From: Arthrobacter sp. B6
GTDB lineage: Bacteria > Actinomycetota > Actinomycetes > Actinomycetales > Micrococcaceae
Assembly: GCF_001663775.1 (NCBI RefSeq)
Contig: NZ_KV467168.1
Location: forward strand, 2,082,870 to 2,146,869
Length of the DNA: 64,000 nucleotides
Reading direction: 5' to 3'
Notes under the pieces: model-generated
Told to the model about the DNA's origin: nothing
What the model saw: the letters and a program-made list of their open reading frames with translations, nothing else
The model's database searches: none
Shown: positions 16,549 through 23,947 of the stretch, piece after piece
Layout of the letters: every line of letters begins with the position of its first letter
Numbering within the stretch: the stretch's first letter is position 1
Program-made: the position numbers and the translations under genes

Positions 16549-17247
16549 CTACGGCTCCCCGAATCCGGCCTGGACCAGCCCGCCGACATAGTTCACCGCC
16601 CGCTCGGCGTCCACACCCCAGGCCTCCACGTGGAGGACCGAGCCTTTGCCGGCAGCCAGGGTCATCAGTGCCACCATCGAGGTCCCGTCCAGGCCGTTGA
16701 CTGTCACCCGGGCGTCCAGGGACGACAGTCCGCCAGCGATCTTCGCAGCCGGGCGTGCGTGCATTCCGGCCTGGTTTATGAGCTCAAAGTCGCCGGTGAA
16801 CTCCGGTCCCGCCCCAGTGACGGAGCCCTCCTCGACGGCACTCAGGGAGGACGACGCCGGCACTCCCGCTGCGGAGCCGAACACCCCTTCGGCTGCACGC
16901 TTGACGGCGTACACGTCCGCGCCGCCCTGGGCTGCCACCGCAGCGGCCACCAGCCCTTCCACCAGAGGAGCATCCGCCAGCAGCACGCCCTCCGGCTCCC
17001 CCGCAAACTCCAGCGCGGATTCCGCTGTCATCACGGCCGATCCCAGGTCGGTGAGAACCACCACGCCATCCCCGCCGGCAGCCTGCTCCAGGGCGGCCAT
17101 GACCCTTTCCAGGCTGGTGCCGATCCGCCCATCCGGGGTTCCCCCGGCGGCCACAATCGAAACATCCGGAGCCATTTGCGCGGCAAGTTCTGCGGCGCCG
17201 TCGGCAAGCTTTTCACTATGGGAGACCACCACCAAGGCGACAGTCAC
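16549..17247 (-). CDS. dhaM: PTS-dependent dihydroxyacetone kinase, phosphotransferase subunit DhaM (EIIA + HPr fusion)
   Basis: 232 residues in two domains. An EIIA-Man-like domain begins VALVVVSHSEKLADG with active His10. A C-terminal HPr-like domain has active His near residue 161 in QAGMHARPAAK. DhaM carries phosphate from the general PTS to DhaL-ADP. The EI-like domain present in E. coli DhaM is absent, so phosphate must come from a separate enzyme I, none of which is in the window. Its start overlaps the dhaL stop by four bases. Confidence 0.93.
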   Translation of the reverse strand: MTVALVVVSHSEKLADGAAELAAQMAPDVSIVAAGGTPDGRIGTSLERVMAALEQAAGGDGVVVLTDLGSAVMTAESALEFAGEPEGVLLADAPLVEGLVAAAVAAQGGADVYAVKRAAEGVFGSAAGVPASSSLSAVEEGSVTGAGPEFTGDFELINQAGMHARPAAKIAGGLSSLDARVTVNGLDGTSMVALMTLAAGKGSVLHVEAWGVDAERAVNYVGGLVQAGFGEP

Positions 17248-17876
17248 GCCGCGGCCCCAACTGCCGCGCGGAGGATCAGGGCAGTGGAGGCGGCCCCCGG
17301 GTCGCGGTGGCCGGCGCTCCGCTCCCCCAGGTAACTGGCACGGCCCTTGCGCGCCACCATGGGATCCGTGGCGACGGCGCCTGCCTCGGCAGCCTCGGCC
17401 GCGGCCACAAGGACTTCAAGGGCCGTGCCGGCCCCGTCGGCTGAGGCTGCAATGGCCGCTTCGGCGGCCGGTGTCCACGCATCCACCATGGTTTTGTCGC
17501 CCGCCTCGGCCTTGCCCCTGGCCACAATCCCGTCCCGGGCCGCCACCACGGCGCGGGCGAAGGCAGCAGGTTCCACCTCCGGCGAATCGCCCAGCGATGC
17601 TGCAGCCCGGAGGAAGGCTGTCCCGTACAGCGGGCCGGCGGCACCGCCCACCTTGGACATCAGCGTCATGGCCGTCAGCTTAAGCGCGGCTCCGGGCGTT
17701 TCCGGCGGCACCTCGGCCAGTTTGTCCAGGACCGCCTGGAAACCGCGGTCCATGTTCTCGCCGTGGTCAGAGTCCCCGATGGCGCGGTCCAGTTCAATGA
17801 GCCACACCCGATGTTCCGCCATGGCCTGCGCGCAGAGCGTCAGCCACTTCACGGCCCAGTTCGCATCCAGCACCAT
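17244..17876 (-). CDS. dhaL: Dihydroxyacetone kinase, ADP-binding subunit DhaL
   Basis: A 210-residue helical-barrel protein. AIGDSDHGENMDRGFQAV is the DhaL Mg-ADP site (D-x-D-H-G-x-N-M), and later come GGAAGPLYGTAF and KTMVDAWTPA. It transfers phosphate from DhaM to DhaK-bound dihydroxyacetone. ATG at 17876 starts two bases after the dhaK stop, and the stop overlaps dhaM, so the three genes form one coupled operon. Confidence 0.94.
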   Translation of the reverse strand: MVLDANWAVKWLTLCAQAMAEHRVWLIELDRAIGDSDHGENMDRGFQAVLDKLAEVPPETPGAALKLTAMTLMSKVGGAAGPLYGTAFLRAAASLGDSPEVEPAAFARAVVAARDGIVARGKAEAGDKTMVDAWTPAAEAAIAASADGAGTALEVLVAAAEAAEAGAVATDPMVARKGRASYLGERSAGHRDPGAASTALILRAAVGAAA

Positions 17877-17878
17877 GG

Positions 17879-18880
17879 CTACACTCCCCAGCGCAGGGCC
17901 GCCGTGTGCACCGGAGCGTCCCACAGCCCGGTCATTTCATCGTCCAGCCGGAGTACGGAAATGGAGCAACCCTGCATCTCCAGGGCCGTGATGTAGTTCC
18001 CCACGAGCGAGCGTTCCACGGTGGCACCTCTGTCCGTGATTACCCGGGCGGCACGGCGGTACACAATGTAAAGCTCACTCAGCGGCGTCCCGCCCATACC
18101 GTTGACGAACAGGAGCACCTTGTCACCGGCGACGATGCCCAGGTCGGTCAATACGGGCTCCAGCAGCGCGTCGGTGATGGCGTCCGCACTTTCGAGGGGG
18201 ATTTTGTGCCGGCCGGGTTCGCCGTGGATTCCGATGCCGATCTCGATCTCGTCGTCTTCGAGGTCGAAGCTGGGCGAGCCGGCGTGCGGCACGGTGCACG
18301 CCGACAGTGCCACGCCCATGGTGCGGACATTGTTGTTCACCTTCTCGCCGACGGCGGCAACGTCGTCCAGGCTGTCGCCCCTCTCGGCTGCCGCTCCGGC
18401 GATCTTCTCCACAAGCACTGTGCCACCCACGCCTCGCCGCCCGGCCGTGTACAGGGAGTCCTCCACGGCAACGTCATCATTGACCAGGACGGTCCGGACC
18501 TGCACACCTTCCGCCTCGGCCAGCTCGGCAGCCGTTTCGAAGTTCAGCACGTCGCCGGTGTAGTTTTTGACGATGTGGACGACGCCGGCGCCGGAGTCCA
18601 CTGCCTGCGTCGCCGGAAGGATCTGGTCCGGCGTTGGTGACGTGAACACCGCCCCCGGGACGGCGGCGTCGAGCATTCCGCGTCCCACAAAGCCTGCGTG
18701 CAGCGGCTCGTGGCCGCTTCCCCCGCCGGAAACCAGCCCCACCTTGCCTGCCACCGGCGCGTCCTTGCGGGTGACAAACCGGGGATCGGCACTGACCGTG
18801 ACAAGGTCCGCGTGGGCCAGGCCGAAGCCGTCCAGTGATTCGTCCACCACAGCGCGGGGATCGTTGATGAGTTTTTTCAA
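17879..18880 (-). CDS. dhaK: Dihydroxyacetone kinase, substrate-binding subunit DhaK
   Basis: 333 residues, the usual length. [15 protein letters not shown] forms the dihydroxyacetone pocket, and [10 protein letters not shown] holds the His that binds substrate covalently. With DhaL and DhaM it converts dihydroxyacetone to DHAP at the cost of PEP. TTG at 18880 ([19 protein letters not shown]) is the family's usual beginning and follows GGGAG. A promoter-like motif shared with the oxidase gene lies 173 bases upstream. Confidence 0.95.
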   Translation of the reverse strand: MKKLINDPRAVVDESLDGFGLAHADLVTVSADPRFVTRKDAPVAGKVGLVSGGGSGHEPLHAGFVGRGMLDAAVPGAVFTSPTPDQILPATQAVDSGAGVVHIVKNYTGDVLNFETAAELAEAEGVQVRTVLVNDDVAVEDSLYTAGRRGVGGTVLVEKIAGAAAERGDSLDDVAAVGEKVNNNVRTMGVALSACTVPHAGSPSFDLEDDEIEIGIGIHGEPGRHKIPLESADAITDALLEPVLTDLGIVAGDKVLLFVNGMGGTPLSELYIVYRRAARVITDRGATVERSLVGNYITALEMQGCSISVLRLDDEMTGLWDAPVHTAALRWGV

Positions 18881-19052
18881 GGCGGCTCCCGGCCGGTCCG
18901 TGCTTCCTGGAGGATGTCAGTTTGACCCTACTACCGCCGCCCGGACTGCGGTAGCTTCTGTCCGCTTGCCGCGAGTCCTGCCGGGAACGACGAAAGGGAC
19001 GGCCCCCAATGACAGTCCCTTGCGCACGTGCCCCCAAACACAGGCAATCCAT

Positions 19053-19075
19053 AGTTTATCCATCAAATCGACTAA
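19053..19075 (-). promoter_or_regulatory. Shared promoter/operator motif upstream of dhaK (copy 1)
   Basis: A 23-base segment that on the minus strand ends GATTTGATGGATAAACT. It matches 20 of 23 bases at 20704-20726, upstream of the oxidase gene. ATAAAC could act as a -10 box, and the AT-rich T-N11-A pattern resembles LysR-type sites. It lies 173 bases before dhaK. Confidence 0.45.
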
Positions 19076-19100
19076 TGCAAGGAAAAGTCCCTGACATGAC

Positions 19101-19216
19101 GCGCGAACGTACACTTCAGGCCCCAGCGCAGCGCGCGAACGTACACTTCAGGCCCCAGCGCAGGGCCCGAAGTGTACGCTCGCGCTGACTGGCGGTGCTT
19201 AAGTGTCCGTTCGCGC
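19101..19216. repeat. Cluster of GCGCGAACGTACACTT palindromic repeats
   Basis: A 30-base unit beginning GCGCGAACGTACACTTCAGG occurs twice in direct orientation (19101-19130 and 19133-19162). An inverted partner follows (19163-19185, two mismatches over 23 bases), then a further degenerate inverted copy (about 19200-19216). It is the same family as the palindromes at 30985-31049, 34073-34138 and 53345-53439. The rest of the 18881-19242 gap holds only the motif at 19053. Confidence 0.85.
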
Positions 19217-19242
19217 CGGATGTGCTGAGGTGATTGCGCGCC

Positions 19243-20658
19243 TCAGGCGGCGGGCACGACCGCAGGCGCCGGCAAGATGGCGTGGCCGTGGCGGAAGAGG
19301 TTCTTCGGATCCAACTCCGCCTTCGCCTCGCTGAGCCGTAACCGGGCAGCCTCCGGCCAGGCGCTGGCTGCCAGTTCGGGCGAGGTGAGATGACCGTACA
19401 GGTTGACGGCTGCGCCGCCCGTTCCATATGGCTCGAGTGCCAAACGCGCGGCTGCAATAGCGGCCGGAACCAGATGGGCAATCTGCGGAGCCATGATGCC
19501 CACGGCGAAGAACGACAGTGCGGCATCGCGCCCGCCCACGCAGTCGGCGTCGGGAACGGCGCCCCTCAGCGGAACGGCCAGTGCGCCACCCATCAGCCGG
19601 ATCTCCGCCAGCAGGAGCGGAGCGGTGCTGTCAGGTCCGGCCAACTGAAGCAACGCTTCCTCCAGGCCGTCGTCAAGCTCCTTCAGCAGCAGGCCACCTT
19701 CGTGGACAGGCACCGGATGCTCCGGGTCGGCGTGGATCTCGTCCACCCGCAGATAAGGAAGTGGACCCACCCCGTCGACGAGGACCGGAGCGGCACCGCG
19801 CATCGGCGCAAGCAACCGCGCCCCTTCCTCTGCATTGCCCTGCCAGGCAAACCGCAGGTGCATCACAAACTTGCCGCGGAGGAAGCCGGGCACTTCCTCC
19901 ATGTCCGGCAGGCGCAGGAAGGCCAGCGACGCCGAGGCTTCCGATGGCAGCCGCCTGCTCCAGCCACGGAATGCCCCGAGCACGGCCCTGGCATGGCCAC
20001 CCTCGTAGAAGATGCCGCCGGCGAACAGCTCGCCCGCAGGGAACAGCGAGAACTCCATCGCCGTTACAACGCCGAAGTTACCCTTACCGCCCCGCAGCAG
20101 TGCGAACAGCCGTGGATCACTGTGGGCGTCCACTCGGCGCAGCACGCCATCCGGGGTAACCAGGTCGAAGGCAAGGACATGGTCCGAGGCGAAGCCGTAC
20201 TTCCGTCCCAGCAGGGGGATGCCGCCGCCGAGGGTGTAGCCAACCACGCCGACGTCGGTGGTGGAGCCATGCAGGCCCATCAGCCCATATGGGGCGGCAG
20301 CCTGGAGCACGTCCCGCCAGCGCACGCCGGCGCCCACCCGGGCCGTCCGCTCTTCGGGATCAATGGACAGTTCCAGCATGAGGCGGGTGCTGATCAGCAG
20401 GCCTCCGATGATGGCGTTGGCGGCGCCATGGCCGGTCGACTGGACTGAAATGGACATGCCACGGGCCGCTGCCCACCTGACTGCGGCAACGACGTCGTCG
20501 GCATTGACGGCACTCAGGACCAGGTCCGGGGTGTGGCGGGTTGCGAGGTTAAAAGCTGCGACTTCGGCGTCGTAGTGGGCGTCGCCGGGGGCATACACGA
20601 GCCCGCGGACCAGAAGCTGAAGTTCGGTTTTTTCCGTGTGGGAGGAAAGGATGTGCAT
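19243..20658 (-). CDS. FAD-linked oxidase (BBE-like, VAO/PCMH fold)
   Basis: 471 residues. The FAD-binding PCMH domain occupies the first half, with His77 in STGHGAAN at the position of the covalent FAD histidine, and STTDVGVVGYTLGGGIPLLGRKYG. The C-terminal berberine-bridge element ends DPKNLFRHGH. Where bicovalent members have Cys in GVxGxCLGGG, this protein has Tyr-Thr, so FAD is at most singly linked. It oxidises an alcohol, sugar or amine of unknown identity. It shares a promoter-like motif with dhaK. Confidence 0.85.
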   Translation of the reverse strand: MHILSSHTEKTELQLLVRGLVYAPGDAHYDAEVAAFNLATRHTPDLVLSAVNADDVVAAVRWAAARGMSISVQSTGHGAANAIIGGLLISTRLMLELSIDPEERTARVGAGVRWRDVLQAAAPYGLMGLHGSTTDVGVVGYTLGGGIPLLGRKYGFASDHVLAFDLVTPDGVLRRVDAHSDPRLFALLRGGKGNFGVVTAMEFSLFPAGELFAGGIFYEGGHARAVLGAFRGWSRRLPSEASASLAFLRLPDMEEVPGFLRGKFVMHLRFAWQGNAEEGARLLAPMRGAAPVLVDGVGPLPYLRVDEIHADPEHPVPVHEGGLLLKELDDGLEEALLQLAGPDSTAPLLLAEIRLMGGALAVPLRGAVPDADCVGGRDAALSFFAVGIMAPQIAHLVPAAIAAARLALEPYGTGGAAVNLYGHLTSPELAASAWPEAARLRLSEAKAELDPKNLFRHGHAILPAPAVVPAA

Positions 20659-20703
20659 GAGGTGCTTTCATTAGTCGGGGTTTGCTCCCCAGCAAGTCAA
20701 CCC

Positions 20704-20726
20704 AGTTTATCCATCGAATCGATCAA
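20704..20726 (-). promoter_or_regulatory. Shared promoter/operator motif upstream of FAD oxidase (copy 2)
   Basis: On the minus strand it ends GATTCGATGGATAAACT, 46 bases before the oxidase start. It matches the segment at 19053-19075 at 20 of 23 positions. The placement fits a promoter with an overlapping regulator site, perhaps of LysR type (T-N11-A within ATCGATTCGAT). Confidence 0.45.
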
Positions 20727-20776
20727 CGAAAAGACTTCAAAAATCATCCATAATTCCCGGTCCCAGCCGGGCCCTC

Positions 20777-21286
20777 CTAGAGGAACTTGATCATCCGCGT
20801 ATTGCCCAGTGTGTTGGGTTTGACCCGGGCCAGATCAAGGAATTCGGCAACACCTTCGTCGTGGGAGCGGAGCAGTTCGGAGTAGACGACCGGATCCACC
20901 GCAGACTGGTCCGCCATGACGTCGAACCCGTGCCGTTTGAAGAAGTCCACCTCGAATGTGAGGCAGAAAACGCGGGCAACGCCGAGCGCGCGGGCCTCGT
21001 CGAGCAGGCTCTCGACGAGCACGTGACCCACGCCCCTGCCGCGCCAGGCGTCGGACGCAGCGAGGGTGCGCACCTCGGCCAGGTCTTCCCACATCACATG
21101 GAGGGCGCCGCAGCCGATGACTTCGCCATCTTCTGATTCTGCGATCCGGAATTCCTGCAGGCTCTCGTAATAGGCCACCGTCTCCTTGGCCATGAGGATC
21201 CGCTGCTCCGCAAGCGGCGCCACCAGTCTCTTGATGGCGGCCACATCGCCGGTGCGGGCAGGACGGATATGGAAGGAGTCAGTCAC
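20777..21286 (-). CDS. GNAT acetyltransferase, probable amino-acid (glutamate) N-acetyltransferase
   Basis: A 169-residue GNAT enzyme. The acetyl-CoA site is AWRGRGVGHVLVESLLDEARALG, with FHIRPARTGDVAAIKRLVAPLAEQRIL at the start and FFKRHGFDVM before the end. The short stand-alone form resembles the actinobacterial ArgA (Rv2747 type), which makes N-acetylglutamate for arginine synthesis. GTG at 21286 is chosen, as upstream codons enter a repeat region. No arg genes are nearby, so the substrate is inferred only. Confidence 0.75.
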   Translation of the reverse strand: MTDSFHIRPARTGDVAAIKRLVAPLAEQRILMAKETVAYYESLQEFRIAESEDGEVIGCGALHVMWEDLAEVRTLAASDAWRGRGVGHVLVESLLDEARALGVARVFCLTFEVDFFKRHGFDVMADQSAVDPVVYSELLRSHDEGVAEFLDLARVKPNTLGNTRMIKFL

Positions 21287-21363
21287 AGGTTCAATCCTAC
21301 GAGGCGAGGGGGCTGCCCGTGGGACGGTGCCGGGCCAAGCACGGTGCCGGGTGGGAACGCTCC

Positions 21364-21435
21364 GGCACCGGCGCCATTTGCCGCTTGCTGCTCCTTCGTC
21401 GCTCTGACGCAAGCTACACAAATGACCCCGGCACC
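21364..21435 (-). repeat. Structured palindromic repeat, family C, copy 1
   Basis: A 72-base hairpin. On the minus strand it runs GGTGCCGGGGTCATTTG..., and its 3' arm pairs over 17 positions with one mismatch and some G-U pairs. The inner part, TGTAGCTTGCGTCAGAG...GAGCAGCAAGC, matches copy 2 at 21483-21554 closely, and the inner stem is GCTTGC/GCAAGC here. The outer arms differ in sequence from copy 2 but are still complementary. Confidence 0.75.
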
Positions 21436-21482
21436 CTCGCTTCGCATGAAGCGCGCCTGCGTCCGGCCCGGCACGAGGCGAA

Positions 21483-21554
21483 GGAGGCTGGGACATTTAT
21501 GTAGCGTGCGTCAAAGGGAGGTACGAGCAGCACGCGGTAAATGTCCCAGCCTCC
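21483..21554 (+). repeat. Structured palindromic repeat, family C, copy 2
   Basis: A 72-base hairpin with a 17-bp perfect outer stem (21483-21499 with 21538-21554, GGAGGCTGGGACATTTA). The inner stem is GCGTGC/GCACGC and the loop contains GTCAAAGGGAGGTACGAGCA. It is the inverted twin of 21364-21435, about 47 bases away. The inner stem change (GCGTGC/GCACGC against GCTTGC/GCAAGC) is compensatory. Confidence 0.8.
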
Positions 21555-21578
21555 AAGCCGGACCCGGGCCGGACGTGA

Positions 21579-23708
21579 CTAGAGCCCGAGCTCGGCCGGC
21601 ACCGGCACGTCCTGGTCCAACACGTTCTTGGCGAGGAAACTCGCCACGACGCCGTACCAGACCTTGGCGTGCTGCGGCTGCAGGACCCAGTGGTTCTCGT
21701 CCGGGAAGTAGAGGAACCGGTGCGGGGTCTGGCCGTCCGAATCCGCGGCAAGCTGCGACTTGGAGAGGAGTTCGTACCAGAGTCTCAGGCCCTCGCCGAT
21801 GGGTACGCGGTAGTCCTTGTCACCATGGATCACCAGTATGGGGGTGCTGATCTTTTCGACATTGAGGTGCGGCGAGTTCTCCAGCGCCATCTCTTCGGTC
21901 ATTTCCTTGAGCCAGTACTGGGAGGCATCCGTAGTGGGGCCAAACTGGTCCAGGGCCCAGAGGCTGGCGTGCGTGACGATCGCCTTGAAGCGGTTCGTCT
22001 GGCCTGCCACCCAGTTGGCCATGTAGCCACCGAAGGACCCGCCCATGGCTGCGGTCCGGGTCTCATCGATGTCCGCTCGTGCCACGGCGGTGTCGGTGAC
22101 GGCCATCAGGTCCGTAAACGGGGCCTTGCCCCACTCGCCCCAGCCCCGCTGGATGTGCGCCTGGCCGTAGCCGGTGGACAGCGCCGGATCGGGCAGCAGC
22201 ACCGCGTAACCCTTCGCCGTGAGCAGCCACGGGTTCCACCGCCACGTCCAGGCGTTCCAGGATCCCAGCGGTCCGCCGTGGATCCACAGCAGCATGGGAG
22301 CAGGTGACTCAGCCGACGCGCCGTCCGGCAGCGCCAGGTACGCCGGCACGCGGCTGCCGTCGGCCGCGGTTGCGGCCAACCGCTCCAGCCGGCCGGGGTA
22401 GCCTGGCCGTTCGGCCGGGGCTGGCAGCCGGGTGGTTTCACCTGTTTCCAAGTCGATCCGGACTGCCTCGGGCGGGAACTCGTAGGAGCTGCGCAGCGCG
22501 TAGGCACTTCGCCCCTCGGGTGAAACCACGACGTCGGTGTAGGCCGCCGCGTCCTGCGTCACCCGGGTGACGCTCACTTCCGCGGCAGACGCCGGAACGC
22601 TGATGCGGAAAACGGGCGACGCGCCGTCGTCGTCCGCGGTGACCAGGAGGGCCGAACCGTCCGGCAGCCATGCTGCCGGCCTGGCCCAACGGTCCCAATC
22701 CGGCACCAGCGGGGTGAGGCCGGTGTTGCTGCCCGAATCGGCCGCGTTGCCGGAAACGTCCAGCAGGTGCAGCTTGACCTCGGGAGCCTCGTGCGGAGTG
22801 GTGTCGCTCTCGCTGACCACCGCCAGTGTATTCCCGTCGGGGCTAACCGGGCCGGGGAAGTAGCTTATGCCCTCCTCGTCGAGAAGTACCTTCTGGCTCG
22901 CGGTGGCCACGTCCACGGCGACCAGGACGGATCGGCTGTCAGCCTTGGCCAGCGGCCTGGTGTAGCTCGTGTAGATGGTCCGACCGTCCGGACTGACCAC
23001 CGTTTCGGCCTCGCGGAGCCGGGAACCTGCGTCGGGGGTGAGGTTGCGTAGCTGCAACGGCGCCGCCGCGTCAACAGTGGCCGGCTTACCGGGCTCCTTG
23101 TCCTGGCCCGGTTCGACGGCGAAGATCCGGGGCTGCCCCGGCCCCAGGTCGGTGTCCCAGTAGCGGACCGGGTATTCACTGTGCAGGATGGCTGCGACCT
23201 TGTTGTCCTTGCGGGATTTGCGCCGCTCGGCGTCGTCCTCCTCGTCCTTTGACCCTGCCAGGACCTCTGCCGTGACAAAAGTGGCGTCCGCCTTCCGGGC
23301 TGCCAGAACATTTCCCACACCACCAGGACGGGAAAGGACCACCCTGGCCTCACCGCCGTCGGCCGGCAGGAGCCACAGGGCACTGACAGGATCTCCCTCC
23401 GGGCTGTCCGGATCCGGGCGGGCAGACGTGAAGTAGACGTCGCCGTTGGCCGCGAAGGCAGCCCCGGCCTCGCCCTTGGCGCTGCGGGTAATGCGCCGGG
23501 CCTGTCGTTCGCCCGCGGGATCAAGCTCCCAGAGTGCCGTGGCGAATTCGGTGCCCTTGCCGTTGAGGGTGGACACGGTGGTGACCAGCCTCCGGCCGTC
23601 CGGGCTCAGGGACAGGCCGCTTACGCGCGGGATAGACAGGTAATGGTCCAGATCATGGAAGGGGGTCAAAGGTTGCTCGTCCGGGATCGCCGGATTCTCA
23701 GTTGCCAT
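21579..23708 (-). CDS. S9-family serine peptidase (acylaminoacyl/dipeptidyl peptidase type)
   Basis: 709 residues. An N-terminal beta-propeller has repeated LSPDGRRL/VSPDGRTIY/SPDGNTLAVVSE blades. The C-terminal alpha/beta-hydrolase domain has nucleophile Ser in GGSFGGYMANW, Asp in HGDKDYRVP and His in DENHWVLQPQH, the complete S9 triad. The oxyanion-side motif is LLWIHGGPLGSW. No signal peptide, so it probably degrades peptides in the cytosol. ATG at 23708 is preferred over an upstream in-frame start at 23741. Confidence 0.92.
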   Translation of the reverse strand: MATENPAIPDEQPLTPFHDLDHYLSIPRVSGLSLSPDGRRLVTTVSTLNGKGTEFATALWELDPAGERQARRITRSAKGEAGAAFAANGDVYFTSARPDPDSPEGDPVSALWLLPADGGEARVVLSRPGGVGNVLAARKADATFVTAEVLAGSKDEEDDAERRKSRKDNKVAAILHSEYPVRYWDTDLGPGQPRIFAVEPGQDKEPGKPATVDAAAPLQLRNLTPDAGSRLREAETVVSPDGRTIYTSYTRPLAKADSRSVLVAVDVATASQKVLLDEEGISYFPGPVSPDGNTLAVVSESDTTPHEAPEVKLHLLDVSGNAADSGSNTGLTPLVPDWDRWARPAAWLPDGSALLVTADDDGASPVFRISVPASAAEVSVTRVTQDAAAYTDVVVSPEGRSAYALRSSYEFPPEAVRIDLETGETTRLPAPAERPGYPGRLERLAATAADGSRVPAYLALPDGASAESPAPMLLWIHGGPLGSWNAWTWRWNPWLLTAKGYAVLLPDPALSTGYGQAHIQRGWGEWGKAPFTDLMAVTDTAVARADIDETRTAAMGGSFGGYMANWVAGQTNRFKAIVTHASLWALDQFGPTTDASQYWLKEMTEEMALENSPHLNVEKISTPILVIHGDKDYRVPIGEGLRLWYELLSKSQLAADSDGQTPHRFLYFPDENHWVLQPQHAKVWYGVVASFLAKNVLDQDVPVPAELGL

Positions 23709-23898
23709 GCCCCGATTCAACCCGACTGTGCCCCGCATCACAAACCCCGCAACCGACGAACGGCTCCGCGCCGTTTTCTTACGCAGGGACGGAGCCTGGG
23801 CGGGCCTGGCGCCGTCGGCCCAGACATTTGCCGGCGTCTGCTACCGGAGCGCCCCGGCCAGCGCCCGGCGGAACCTTTGGGTGCGAAACGCAAAGCGA

Positions 23899-23936
23899 AG
23901 GCCCCGCCCGCTCCTTGGTGGGAGCGGGCGGGGCCT
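23899..23936 (-). terminator. clpC terminator hairpin
   Basis: A 16-bp perfect stem (23899-23914 with 23921-23936, AGGCCCCGCCCGCTCC) has a six-base loop. It lies 12 bases beyond the clpC stop. The T-rich tail on the minus strand (TTCGCTTTGCG) is weak. It would end clpC transcription before the peptidase promoter. The rest of 23709-23898 shows only a small hairpin (23762-23796) and no gene. Confidence 0.8.
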
Positions 23937-23947
23937 GTGCTTTGGTG

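Noticed and set aside
18917..19114. A 65-codon minus-strand frame between dhaK and the repeat cluster
   Set aside because: It runs through the shared motif and repeat DNA, lacks a ribosome site and resembles nothing; treated as leader DNA.
19101..19216. A CRISPR array, because of regular repeats
   Set aside because: Only two direct 30-base units with a 2-base gap, then inverted copies. There are no spacers and no cas genes.
23762..23796. Hairpin GGCTCCG...CGGAGCC as a second terminator near the S9 peptidase
   Set aside because: Seven-base stem with no T-run in either direction; the adjacent 16-bp hairpin is far stronger.
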